NCBI GenBank assembly: GCA_019321725.1
Contig: CM033118.1
Coordinates: 18,883,815 to 18,947,814, forward strand
DNA: 64,000 nucleotides
Direction: 5' to 3'
Origin: Paulownia fortunei
Taxonomy: Eukaryota > Streptophyta > Magnoliopsida > Lamiales > Paulowniaceae
Of this stretch, positions 13,387 through 24,208 are shown one piece after another. Position 1 is the first letter of the stretch. Each line of letters begins with the position of its first letter. The notes under the pieces are model-generated. The model did no database searches. It saw nothing but the letters and a program-made list of their open reading frames with translations, and was not told the origin of the DNA. A program made the translations under genes and the position numbers.

Positions 13387-16300
13387 AAGAAGGCATTTTT
13401 AACTGAAAGTGTTAGTTCAATCATTCAACAATTCACTCCACCCAAGTACAAAGATCCAGGTTGTCCAACCATTTCATGTATCATAGGAAACACTAGAATA
13501 GAGCGTGCTTTGCTTGATCTTGGTGCTAGTGTAAATCTTATACCTTTCTCAGTTTATGAACAGTTAGGTTTGGGAGAACTTAAAACAACTTCTGTTGTAC
13601 TCCAACTAGCTGACCGTTTGATTAAAGTTCCAAAGGAATAGTAGAAGATGTGTTGGTACAAATTGATAAGTTTTACTTTCCAGTTGATTTCATTGTTTTG
13701 GACACAGAGCCTGTTGCACAAACACATACACAAATTCCTATCATTTTGGGTCGTCCTTTTTCTTGCAACTTCAAATGCTTTGATCAATTGTAGAAATGTT
13801 ATTTTGAAGTTATCATTTGAAAATATGACTTTGGAACTAAATGTGTTTAATGTTTGTATGCAACCTGCAGAAGATGTCGAAGTACATGAAGTGGATTCAA
13901 TTGAGGAACTTGTTCATGAATACTTTACTACTACTAACTCTTCAGATTCTTTGGAGACTTGTTTTGAAAGTAAAAGTATTTATAAAAAGGAACACACTAA
14001 TACTATCTCTGAATTTTTGCAGGTACAAGAAAAATATTTTTGGAAGCCAAGGTTCGAAGAACTTTCATCATCAACAGTAAAATCTATTCCATCAAGTATT
14101 AAAGCTCCCGTTGTTGAATTGAAACCTTTGCCAGTTAATTTGAAATACTCTTTCTTGGGTGAGAATGAAACTTTTCCAGTAATAATTTCTTCCAAACTCG
14201 ATGCATATCAAGAAGGTAAGTTGATCGAAACTCTGAAAATGCATAAGAATGCTTTAGGATGGACCATTGCTGATATTAAAGGTATTAATCCTTTCATTTG
14301 CACACATAACATCTATTTAGAGGAAAATGCTAAACCATCTAGAGAAATGCAACGAAGGCTAAATCCTAATATGAAAGAAGTAGTAAGAAATGAAGTCATT
14401 AAACTCTTAGATAATGGAATCATTTATTTTATTTCTGATAGCAAATGGGTAAGTCCTACTCAAGTTGTACCTAAGAAATCTGGAGTTACTGTAGTCAAGA
14501 ATGAGAATGATGAATTAATTCCAACTAGGACTGTTACTGGTTGGCGAATGTGCATTGACTATAGAAAACTCAACTCAGTTACTAGAAAAGATCATTTTCC
14601 ATTACCTTTCATGGATCAAATTTTAGAAAGAGTTGCAGGACACGAATTTTATTGCTTTTTAGATGGATATTTGGATATAATCAAATTGCAATTGCACTTG
14701 AAGATCAAGAGAAAACAACTTTTACATGTCCTTTTGGTACTTTTGCATATCGAAGGATGCCTTTTGGATTATGTAATGCACCAGCTACATTCCAACGATG
14801 CATGCTTAGTATTTTTAGTGACATGGTTGAATGTTTTCTTGAAGTCTTCATGGATGATTTTTCTATTTTTGGTAATTCATTTGATGATTGCTTATCTAAT
14901 TTAGAAAAGGTTTTGATCAGGTGTGAAGAAAAGAATCTTGTGCTCAATTGGGAGAAATGTCACTTCATGGTAACAACTGGTATTATTCTTGGACACATTA
15001 TATCATCAGAAGGTATTGAGGTTGATAAATCTAAAATTAAGTTAATTGTCAATTTGCCAACACCAAAGACTGTGAAGGAGATTAGATCATTTTTAGGACA
15101 TGCTGGTTTTTATAGAAGATTTATCAAAGATTTTAGTATAATATGTAAACCTTTGTGTAATCTTCTAACAAAAGTCACTATTTTTGAATGAACTGAAAAC
15201 TGTGAAAATGCTTTTGTTAAGCTTAAAAGCATGCTTACATCTGCTCCAATCATCCAGCCTCCAGATTGGACTTTACCTTTTGAAATAATGTGTGATGCTA
15301 GTGATTATGCTGTTGGAGCTGTCTTGGGACAAAGAAAAGATAAAAAATCATATGTTATTTACTATGCAAGTAAAACTTTAAATGGTGCTCAATTGAATTA
15401 TACAACAACTGAAAAAGAATTACTTGCTGTAGTTTTTGCATTGGACAAATTTCGATCTTATCTTGTTGGCTCACCAATTGTTGTTTTCAGTGATCATGCA
15501 GCTTTGAAATATCTTTTGTCAAAAAAAGATGCTAAACCAAGACTGATTAGGTGGATTCTCTTACTCCAGGAATTTAATGTTACTATTCGAGATAAAAAGG
15601 GAGTAGAGAATGTAGTGGCTGATCATTTGTCGAGACTTGTTTGTGATGACTCATTTCAAACCACACCTATTAATGACACTTTCAATGATGAACAATTATT
15701 TAACGTTTCTATTTTACCTTGGTTTGCTGACATTGTTAATTTTCTTGTGACAGGAAAGATGCCATCACATTGGAACTCTCAAGATAAAAAGAAGTTTTTG
15801 ACTGAGGTTAAAAATTTTTATTGGGATGATCCATACCTATTCAACTATTGTCCGCATCAAATCTTTCGAAGATGTGTGCCTGACAATAAGATAGGTAATA
15901 TTGTCAAATTTTGTCATTCAAAAGCATGTGGTGGTCATTTTTCTGTAAAGAAAACTACTGCAAAAATCTTGCAATGTGGATTTTATTGACCAACTCTTTT
16001 CAAAGATACTTACACTTTCTGCAAAAGTTGTGAAAATTGTCAAAAGTTAGGGTCCCTTTCAAAGAGAAATATGATGCCCCTACACCCTATCCTAGTGATT
16101 GAAATCTTTGACTGTTGGGGTATTGATTTTATGGGGCCATTTCCATTATCATTTGGTTTTCTTTACATATTGGTTGCCATAGATTATGTTTCAAAATGGA
16201 TCGAGGCAATTCCTTATCGAAACAATGATCACAAAATAGTGATAAAATTTTTGAAAGAAAATATTTTAAGTCGATTTGGAATTCCTAGATCTATTATCAG

Positions 16301-17009
16301 TGATGGGGGAAAACATTTTTGTAACAAAGTTTTCGAAACTTTAATGAAGAAATATGAAATCATACATAAAGTTGCAACCCCTTATCACCCTCAGACAAAT
16401 GGACAAGTTGAACTTGCAAATAGGGAGATAAAACAAATTTTGGAGAAAACAGTTAACCCAAACCGTAAAGATTGGTCTTTTAGACTTACCGATACACTTT
16501 GGGCATATAGAACTGCTTTCAAAACATCATTAGGCATGTCTCCTTATAGGATAGTTTATGGAAAACCTTGTCATTTACCTGTTGAACTTGAACATAAAGC
16601 TTATTGGGCAATCAAAATGTTTAACTTCAACCTTGATGAAGCTTCAAAATTGCGCAAATTGCAAATCAATGAACTTGAAGAACTGAAAAATGATGCATAT
16701 GAGAATTCTAAAATTTATAAAGCAAGAATCAAAGATTTTCATGATAATAAAATTTAAAAAAAAATATTTGAGGTTGGTCAAAAGGTTTTGCTTTATAATT
16801 CTCGATTGCATTTGTTTTCTGGAAAATTGAGATCAAGGTGGAGTGGTCCTTTTGTTGTAAAAAAAGTATATCCTTATGAGGCGATTGACATTGAGAATCC
16901 TAGAAATGGTAACATATTCAAAGTAAATGGACAAAGAGTTAAACCATTTCTAGAAAATCAATTTTCACAAGAGGAAATTCTTTTTCTTTCTAACCCTTGT
17001 TATGATTAG
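13387..17009 (+). pseudogene. pol of left-arm Athila-like element: PR-RT-RNase H-INT (broken)
   Basis: PR (about 13,500-13,790) has the DLGASVNLIPFS form of the aspartic active site. RT (about 14,330-15,060) has RMPFGLCNAPATFQ and the catalytic FMDDF. RNase H (15,231-15,640) has CDAS, EKEL, FSDHAAL and ADHLSRL. INT (about 15,660-17,009) has an HHCC finger, the D-D-E core ([33 protein letters not shown]) and a C-terminal GPF module ([10 protein letters not shown]). Breaks: one G missing near 13,636 (PR), one C missing near 14,671 (RT, in the conserved Y-S-G-Y), TGA for Trp at 15,189-15,191 and 15,987-15,989, and TAA at 16,755-16,757. The last three are also in the inverted copy. The pol proteins would copy and integrate the element if intact. 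Confidence 0.9.
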
Positions 17010-17126
17010 TGTTGTATATTTTTTTTTTATCTGACATTATTTTTTATTTTTTTTTCTTTCTTCTTCTTCTTTTATTTTTTATTTTTTCTTTTTCCGGTTA
17101 AATGGCAGATAACGGTACTCCGTGGC

Positions 17127-17134
17127 TATAAAAG
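17127..17134 (+). promoter_or_regulatory. TATA box upstream of the 185-codon ORF
   Basis: TATAAAAG in GGCTATAAAAGTCGG lies 84 bp before the ATG at 17,218 and follows a long pyrimidine-rich stretch (17,018-17,095). This spacing suits an internal pol II promoter for the downstream ORF. The mirrored copy is at 18,616-18,623. Confidence 0.5.
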
Positions 17135-17217
17135 TCGGACTTGTCAGTTTCCCAAACAACTGAAATCTTTGTATAAATTCTTTATTTTTCTCATTCTCTT
17201 TTCTTGTTATTTTCAAA

Positions 17218-17775
17218 ATGGGTGACATTTTTCTAACTCTCAAGAAGCGATTTCCTTTTCTTCCTAAAAATGCAATTTTGAAAATTTATAAAATCAGGAT
17301 TGAAAGATTGAGGATGCTTATGCACAAGGGCATCCCGAAGGACATACGATGGATAATTGAAGCAAAGGTAAGGGCAGGTGAGTTTTCACATGAGTTTCCA
17401 GATTTGCTTACTAGATACATGTCTGGTTTTGGTAAAAGCACATATTCAAAAAAACGAAGGGCGAAAAAAATGAAAGTTTGTCATATTTGTGCTATATGGA
17501 CTTGCAACACAAAGTGTCGTTCTTTAGGAATGGTCTCTGAAAATCGAGAAGATAAACTTAAATTCATTATGGATGGACTGAGTAAGGAGTCTTTAGATCA
17601 CATTATATTGACTCTTGAGACGCATTCATGTGGATTGGTACAACGTGCAATTCTTGATTTATGGGATCGTTTTCGAAATGAATATGAGCTTTATAGTCTT
17701 GAGAATCTGACATTAAAAGACCCTGTTTGCCAGTTTATAAGAAAACTAGATGGGAAGCATATCCTCGACCCATAG
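17218..17775 (+). CDS. post-integrase ORF with basic/Cys4 motif, carlavirus CRP-like (left copy)
   Basis: An intact 185-codon frame starts at ATG 17,218, in the place where many Athila-type elements have an env-like ORF. There is no signal peptide or membrane segment, so it does not look like Env. The visible features are a Lys/Arg-rich N-terminal third, then GKSTYSKKRRAKK (residues 72-84) with an NLS-like basic cluster, then cysteines at 88, 91, 96 and 100 (C-x2-C-x4-C-x3-C) and KFIMDGL near 114-120. The order G-[KR]-S-x-Y, basic run with RRA, Cys cluster, then F-I-x-[DE]-G resembles the carlavirus cysteine-rich nucleic-acid-binding family (Pfam Carla_C4, PF01623), some members of which are RNA-silencing suppressors. 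That link is my inference from motif pattern. The C-terminal 65 residues are unrecognised. The ORF has its own TATA box, and the protein is identical in the inverted copy although pol is broken in both. Confidence 0.6.
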   Translation: MGDIFLTLKKRFPFLPKNAILKIYKIRIERLRMLMHKGIPKDIRWIIEAKVRAGEFSHEFPDLLTRYMSGFGKSTYSKKRRAKKMKVCHICAIWTCNTKCRSLGMVSENREDKLKFIMDGLSKESLDHIILTLETHSCGLVQRAILDLWDRFRNEYELYSLENLTLKDPVCQFIRKLDGKHILDP

Positions 17776-17867
17776 AGGGCGTTTAAGCCGTTACTGGACG
17801 TAAAACCAGAGGAAGATGTGAGCCACAATCACAACTACATGTACATACACGTGTTAGTAGGTACATT

Positions 17868-17880
17868 TAACAAAGGTTGT
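17868..17880. other. spacer at the centre of the retrotransposon palindrome
   Basis: Thirteen bases (TAACAAAGGTTGT) separate GTACATT (ending 17,867) from AATGTAC (starting 17,881). Near the centre, position x on the left pairs with 35,748 minus x on the right. Confidence 0.95.
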
Positions 17881-17972
17881 AATGTACCTACTAACACGTG
17901 TATGTACATGTAGTTGTGATTGTGGCTCACATCTTCATCTGGTTTTACGTCCAGTAACGGCTTAAACGCCCT

Positions 17973-18530
17973 CTATGGGTCGAGGATATGCTTCCCATCT
18001 AGTTTTCTTATAAACTGGCAAACAGGGTCTTTTAATGTCAGATTCTCAAGACTATAAAGCTCATATTCATTTCGAAAACGATCCCATAAATCAAGAATTG
18101 CACGTTGTACCAATCCACATGAATGCGTCTCAAGAGTCAATATAATGTGATCTAAAGACTCCTTACTCAGTCCATCCATAATGAATTTAAGTTTATCTTC
18201 TCGATTTTCAGAGACCATTCCTAAAGAACGACACTTTGTGTTGCAAGTCCATATAGCACAAATATGACAAACTTTCATTTTTTTCGCCCTTCGTTTTTTT
18301 GAATATGTGCTTTTACCAAAACCAGACATGTATCTAGTAAGCAAATCTGGAAACTCATGTGAAAACTCACCTGCCCTTACCTTTGCTTCAATTATCCATC
18401 GTATGTCCTTCGGGATGCCCTTGTGCATAAGCATCCTCAATCTTTCAATCCTGATTTTATAAATTTTCAAAATTGCATTTTTAGGAAGAAAAGGAAATCG
18501 CTTCTTGAGAGTTAGAAAAATGTCACCCAT
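17973..18530 (-). CDS. post-integrase ORF with basic/Cys4 motif, carlavirus CRP-like (right copy)
   Basis: This is the inverted copy of the ORF at 17,218-17,775 and encodes an identical 185-residue protein, with the basic run at residues 78-84 and cysteines 88, 91, 96, 100. The frame stays open upstream to 18,581, but the ATG at 18,530 is preferred because it matches the left copy and follows the TATA box (18,616-18,623) by about 85 bp. The leader differs from the left copy by a 2-bp CT insertion. Identity is the expected result of recent duplication or gene conversion and is not by itself evidence of selection. Confidence 0.6.
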   Translation of the reverse strand: MGDIFLTLKKRFPFLPKNAILKIYKIRIERLRMLMHKGIPKDIRWIIEAKVRAGEFSHEFPDLLTRYMSGFGKSTYSKKRRAKKMKVCHICAIWTCNTKCRSLGMVSENREDKLKFIMDGLSKESLDHIILTLETHSCGLVQRAILDLWDRFRNEYELYSLENLTLKDPVCQFIRKLDGKHILDP

Positions 18531-18615
18531 TTTGAAAATAACAAGAAAAGAGAATGAGAGAAAAATAAAGAATTTATACAAAGATTTCAGTTGTTTGGGA
18601 AACTGACAAGTCCGA

Positions 18616-18623
18616 CTTTTATA
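18616..18623 (-). promoter_or_regulatory. TATA box upstream of the right-copy 185-codon ORF
   Basis: CTTTTATA on the plus strand (TATAAAAG on the minus strand), the mirror of 17,127-17,134. Confidence 0.5.
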
Positions 18624-18740
18624 GCCACGGAGTACCGTTATCTGCCATTTAACCGGGAAAAGAAAAAATAAAAAATAAAAGAAGAAGAAGAGAAGAAAAA
18701 AAAATAAAAAATAATGTCAGATAAAAAAAAATATACAACA

Positions 18741-21700
18741 CTAATCATAACAAGGGTTAGAAAGAAAAAGAATTTCCTCTTGTGAAAATTGATTTTCTAG
18801 AAATGGTTTAACTCTTTGTCCATTTACTTTGAATATGTTACCATTTCTAGGATTCTCAATGTCAATCGCCTCATAAGGATATACTTTTTTTACAACAAAA
18901 GGACCACTCCACCTTGATCTCAATTTTCCAGAAAACAAATGCAATCGAGAATTATAAAGCAAAACCTTTTGACCAACCTCAAATATTTTTTTTTAAATTT
19001 TATTATCATGAAAATCTTTGATTCTTGCTTTATAAATTTTAGAATTCTCATATGCATCATTTTTCAGTTCTTCAAGTTCATTGATTTGCAATTTGCGCAA
19101 TTTTGAAGCTTCATCAAGGTTGAAGTTAAACATTTTGATTGCCCAATAAGCTTTATGTTCAAGTTCAACAGGTAAATGACAAGGTTTTCCATAAACTATC
19201 CTATAAGGAGACATGCCTAATGATGTTTTGAAAGCAGTTCTATATGCCCAAAGTGTATCGGTAAGTCTAAAAGACCAATCTTTACGGTTTGGGTTAACTG
19301 TTTTCTCCAAAATTTGTTTTATCTCCCTATTTGCAAGTTCAACTTGTCCATTTGTCTGAGGGTGATAAGGGGTTGCAACTTTATGTATGATTTCATATTT
19401 CTTCATTAAAGTTTCGAAAACTTTGTTACAAAAATGTTTTCCCCCATCACTGATAATAGATCTAGGAATTCCAAATCGACTTAAAATATTTTCTTTCAAA
19501 AATTTTATCACTATTTTGTGATCATTGTTTCGATAAGGAATTGCCTCGATCCATTTTGAAACATAATCTATGGCAACCAATATGTAAAGAAAACCAAATG
19601 ATAATGGAAATGGCCCCATAAAATCAATACCCCAACAGTCAAAGATTTCAATCACTAGGATAGGGTGTAGGGGCATCATATTTCTCTTTGAAAGGGACCC
19701 TAACTTTTGACAATTTTCACAACTTTTGCAGAAAGTGTAAGTATCTTTGAAAAGAGTTGGTCAATAAAATCCACATTGCAAGATTTTTGCAGTAGTTTTC
19801 TTTACAGAAAAATGACCACCACATGCTTTTGAATGACAAAATTTGACAATATTACCTATCTTATTGTCAGGCACACATCTTCGAAAGATTTGATGCGGAC
19901 AATAGTTGAATAGGTATGGATCATCCCAATAAAAATTTTTAACCTCAGTCAAAAACTTCTTTTTATCTTGAGAGTTCCAATGTGATGGCATCTTTCCTGT
20001 CACAAGAAAATTAACAATGTCAGCAAACCAAGGTAAAATAGAAACGTTAAATAATTGTTCATCATTGAAAGTGTCATTAATAGGTGTGGTTTGAAATGAG
20101 TCATCACAAACAAGTCTCGACAAATGATCAGCCACTACATTCTCTACTCCCTTTTTATCTCGAATAGTAACATTAAATTCCTGGAGTAAGAGAATCCACC
20201 TAATCAGTCTTGGTTTAGCATCTTTTTTTGACAATAGATATTTCAAAGCTGCATGATCACTGAAAACAACAATTGGTGAGCCAACAAGATAAGATCGAAA
20301 TTTGTCCAATGCAAAAACTACAGCAAGTAATTCTTTTTCAGTTGTTGTATAATTCAATTGAGCACCATTTAAAGTTTTACTTGCATAGTAAATAACATAT
20401 GATTTTTTATCTTTTCTTTGTCCCAAGACAGCTCCAACAGCATAATCACTAGCATCACACATTATTTCAAAAGGTAAAGTCCAATCTGGAGGCTGGATGA
20501 TTGGAGCAGATGTAAGCATGCTTTTAAGCTTAACAAAAGCATTTTCACAGTTTTCAGTTCATTCAAAAATAGTGACTTTTGTTAGAAGATTACACAAAGG
20601 TTTACATATTATACTAAAATCTTTGTAAATCTTCTATAAAAGCATGTATGATCTAATCTTCTTGATAAAACACTGAAATTAATAATCTTTTACAGTCTTT
20701 TGTTGCTCAAATTGACTAACTTCTATTTATATATTCTACATCAACTCAATCTGATGATATAATGTGTCCAAGAATAATACCAGTTGTTACCATGAAGTGA
20801 CATTTCTCCCAATTGAGCACAAGATTCTTTTCTTCACACCTGATCAAAACCTTTTCTAAATTAGATAAGCAATCATCAAATGAATTACCAAAAATAGAAA
20901 AATCATCCATGAAGACTTCAAGAAAACATTCAACCATGTCACTAAAAATACTAAGCATGCATCGTTGGAATGTAGCTGGTGCATTACATAATCCAAAAGG
21001 CATCCTTCGATATGCAAAAGTACCAAAAGGACATGTAAAAGTTGTTTTCTCTTGATCTTCAAGTGCAATTGCAATTTGATTATATCCAGAATATCCATCT
21101 AAAAAGCAATAAAATTCGTGTCCTGCAACTCTTTCTAAAATTTGATCCATGAAAGGTAATGGAAAATGATCTTTTCTAGTAACTGAGTTGAGTTTTCTAT
21201 AGTCAATGCACATTCGCCAACCAGTAACAGTCCTAGTTGGAATTAATTCATCATTCTCATTCTTGACTACAGTAACTCCAGATTTCTTAGGTACAACTTG
21301 AGTAGGACTTACCCATTTGCTATCAGAAATAAAATAAATGATTCCATTATCTAAGAGTTTAATGACTTCATTTCTTACTACTTCTTTCATATTAGGATTT
21401 AGCCTTCGTTGCATTTCTCTAGATGGTTTAGCATTTTCCTCTAAATAGATGTTATGTGTGCAAATGAAAGGATTAATACCTTTAATATCAGCAATGGTCC
21501 ATCCTAAAGCATTCTTATGCATTTTCAGAGTTTCGATCAACTTACCTTCTTGATATGCATCGAGTTTGGAAGAAATTATTACTGGAAAAGTTTCATTCTC
21601 ACCCAAGAAAGAGTATTTCAAATTAACTGGCAAAGGTTTCAATTCAACAACGGGAGCTTTAATACTTGATGGAATAGATTTTACTGTTGATGATGAAAGT

Positions 21701-22374
21701 TCTTCGAACCTTGGCTTCCAAAAATATTTTTCTTGTACCTGCAAAAATTCAGAGATAGTATTAGTGTGTTCCTTTTTATAAATACTTTACTTTCAAAACA
21801 AGTCTCCAAAGAATCTGAAGAGTTAGTAGTAGTAAAGTATTCATGAACAAGTTCCTCAATTGAATCCACTTCATGTACTTCGACATCTTCTGCAGGTTGC
21901 ATACAAACATTAAACACATTTAGTTCCAAAGTCATATTTTCAAATGATAACTTCAAAATAACATTTCTACAATTGATCAAAGCATTTGAAGTTGCAAGAA
22001 AAAGGACGACCCAAAATGATAGGAATTTGTGTATGTGTTTGTGCAACAGGCTCTGTGTCCAAAACAATGAAATCAACTGGAAAGTAAAACTTATCAATTT
22101 GTACCAACACATCTTCTACTATTCCCTTTGGAACTTTAATCAAACGGTCAGCTAGTTGGAGTACAACAGAAGTTGTTTTAAGTTCTCCCAAACCTAACTG
22201 TTCATAAACTGAGAAAGGTATAAGATTTACACTAGCACCAAGATCAAGCAAAGCACGCTCTATTCTAGTGTTTCCTATGATACATGAAATGGTTGGACAA
22301 CCTGGATCTTTGTACTTGGGTGGAGTGAATTGTTGAATGATTGAACTAACACTTTCAGTTAAAAATGCCTTCTT
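18741..22374 (-). pseudogene. pol of right-arm Athila-like element (broken)
   Basis: INT (C-terminal GPF module at 18,741-18,962; D-D-E core at 18,993-19,679), RNase H (19,761-20,519), RT (20,746-21,744) and PR (21,967-22,251) lie in mirrored order. RT is better preserved than in the left arm: the Y-S-G-Y stretch is intact and runs in frame to FMDDF. The TGA codons at 20,559-20,561 and 19,761-19,763 and the TAA at 18,993-18,995 are shared with the left arm. Private damage is a base missing near 21,785, between PR and RT, and the scrambled tract at about 20,620-20,755, which removes the end of RT. It is not functional as a polyprotein. Confidence 0.9.
20620..20755 (-). other. tract of the right arm that does not match the left arm
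   Basis: On both sides the arms align almost base for base, but over about 130 bp here (left counterpart about 15,005-15,135) only scattered words such as AGACTGT, GATTAGATCAT and TTTTATAGAAGATTTA are shared, with altered spacing. It replaces the RT C-terminus just after the conserved GHIIS motif. It looks like a patch of filler or template-switched DNA. Confidence 0.7.
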
Positions 22375-24110
22375 TTATACATGATGTTTTCTTTTGATTG
22401 TACACAAATCTTTCAAAAATTTGGCATAAGGTGGAACTTGCTTGATTGCATCCAATAATAGAATATTTATCTTGACTTGTTTAAAAATTTCAAATATTTC
22501 AGCATTTGAGTTCAATTTCTGAGTTGCTTGCAATCTTTGAGGAAAGGGTGCTGGAGGTAAATATTTTTCTTTTTCATCATTTTCATGCTTACCTTCTTCA
22601 AACTTACCTTCATTGTCAAGACTATTTCCATTTTTCATTTCTGGAGGTGGATTAGAAACTTTCTCCTTGGGATGAATAGTCTTGTCAACAACATTTCCAT
22701 TCCGAAGAGTTGTAACTGAATTAGCCTCCTTGACTGCATTTTCACCTGAAGAAGAAACATGACACTGAGTAGAAGGATTAAGTTGAGGTTGAGCAGGAAA
22801 TTTACCTTTTTCATGAGTACGCAAAGAAGTTGTCAGTGTTGAAAGTGTGCTTCTGATCTCATTGATAGCTTATGAAGTCTGATTATTGATGTTTGTTTGT
22901 TCATGCATAAATGCTTGCAAAGTCTCCTCAATGGATTTTGTATGTGGAGGTGGATAAGAATGAAAGTTTTGTGGTTTTTGTGAATGCGGTGGTTGGGTAC
23001 GGTTATCATCTCGCCAACTGAAATTGGGATGATTTCTCCATTGTGGATTGTAAGTTTCAAAATATGGAGAATGGAAAGGTTTTTTGAATGTGTTCATAAA
23101 ATTTGCTTGTACTGGAATGTTTGGACATTCATTGGTGGAGTGCCCCAAAAGTTCACAATTGCTACAAACTTCTTCCTCTTGCACAAATTTGATTTCCTTT
23201 ACTTTTTTAAGTTCCATGGCTTCAACTTTTCTTGTTAAACTAGCAAGTCTAGCATTTAGACCATCTTCTTGGCTAAGATAATATTTTCCTTTATTACTAT
23301 TAGCAAGATTAGATCTAATAGAACCTTCGGAAGAATTAACACTATGCCATGATTGAGAGTTTTCTGCCAAATGATCTAGGTATTCTAGGGCTTCATCAGG
23401 TTCCTTATCAAGAAACTCACCATTACACATTGTTTCAACAAATTGTTTTGTTTCAGGAGTTAAACCTTCATAAAAGAAACTAATTAAGTGCCATTTTTCA
23501 AAACCATGATGTGGGCATGAATTCAACAAATCTTTAAATTTTTCCCAACATTGAAAGAAAACTTCATTCGAATTTTGAGAAAAAATTGAATTTGTCTTTT
23601 CAAAGCATTAGTTTTATGAGTTGGAAATAATTTTTTCAAGAATTCAGCTTGCATTTCTTGCCAAGTGCCAATTGACCTAGGTTTTAAAGAATTAAGCCAA
23701 TTTTTTGCTTTATCTTTTAAAGAGAAAGGAAATAATTTGAGCTTAACAATCTCATTTGTGCAAGTTTGATTATCAAAAGTGGCACATACTTCATCAAATT
23801 CTTTTAAATGCAAGTAAGGACTTTCAGAGTCTAAACCATGGAAATTAGGAAGTAAAGGGATCATACCTGACTTGAATTGAAAATTATTTGCATTTAGAGG
23901 AAAAATAAAACAAGAAGGAGAAGAATTTCGAGGAGGTTGCAAGTAATAACGCATGGTACGCACCTGTTGATTCTCATTTTCATCCTGGACACTTTCATTT
24001 TCAGCCATGGTGGAAGTGTGTGGAGATGATTCAAACAAATTTCCAAACAAAGTTTCGGAATTATTTCTTACTAAACGTCGAGAATTATGACTACGATACC
24101 ATATAACCAT
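22375..24110 (-). pseudogene. gag of right-arm Athila-like element (broken)
   Basis: It is the mirror of the left gag. The frames 24,110-23,523, 23,529-22,870 and 22,824-22,375 together cover the N-terminus (MVIWYRSHN; MAENES), the gag core, the CCHC knuckle (C-SN-C-ELLG-H-STNE-C) and the acidic/proline-rich linker. Breaks: one T missing from the T7 run near 23,587 that puts the gag core out of frame, and a TAA near 22,872 (left arm reads CAA). It encodes several amino-acid differences from the left copy, for example D/N, Y/C, L/I, S/F and R/G. Confidence 0.85.
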
Positions 24111-24184
24111 ATATCCATAAAGAAAATAAACAAACTATATTTACAAAGGAAAAATATTAACAAACCTGAATACTTACCTTGCCT

Positions 24185-24202
24185 TCCCCGGCAACGGCGC
24201 CA
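24185..24202 (-). other. primer binding site (tRNA-Asp type), perfect
   Basis: TCCCCGGCAACGGCGCCA on the plus strand is the exact 18-nt 3' end of plant tRNA-Asp, so the minus strand reads as a perfect primer binding site next to the LTR. Confidence 0.85.
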
Positions 24203-24208
24203 AAAACT

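Larger units (their letters stand above)
9941..17867 (+). mobile_element. Athila-like Ty3/gypsy retrotransposon, left arm of palindrome (no 3' LTR)
   Basis: The order is a 5' LTR (9,941-11,552), a tRNA-Asp-type primer binding site, gag, protease, reverse transcriptase, RNase H, integrase and a further ORF. The element stops at 17,867, where it meets an inverted copy of itself, so polypurine tract and 3' LTR are absent. The PR-RT-RH-INT order makes it Ty3/gypsy. A GPF module without a visible chromodomain, the tRNA-Asp-type primer site and the gag type point to the Athila/Tat branch (Athila-like is my inference). Coding capacity is broken by two gag nonsense codons, frameshifts in gag, PR and RT, and stops in RNase H/INT, so it cannot be autonomous. 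Confidence 0.9.

Noticed and set aside
14705..14947. Minus-strand frame of 80 codons, also seen mirrored at 20,813-21,055
   Set aside because: Shadow of the RT coding frame.
17218..17775. Classical env-like gene of an Athila element
   Set aside because: No signal peptide, no transmembrane segment and no coiled coil; the basic and Cys motifs point to a nucleic-acid-binding protein.
17850..17900. CRISPR-like or terminator hairpin at the palindrome centre
   Set aside because: This is a plant nuclear locus; the hairpin is simply the turn of the large retrotransposon palindrome.
17973..18581. A longer 202-residue version of the right-copy 185-codon ORF
   Set aside because: The 17 extra N-terminal codons are not open in the left copy; the shared ATG at 18,530 fits the TATA spacing better.
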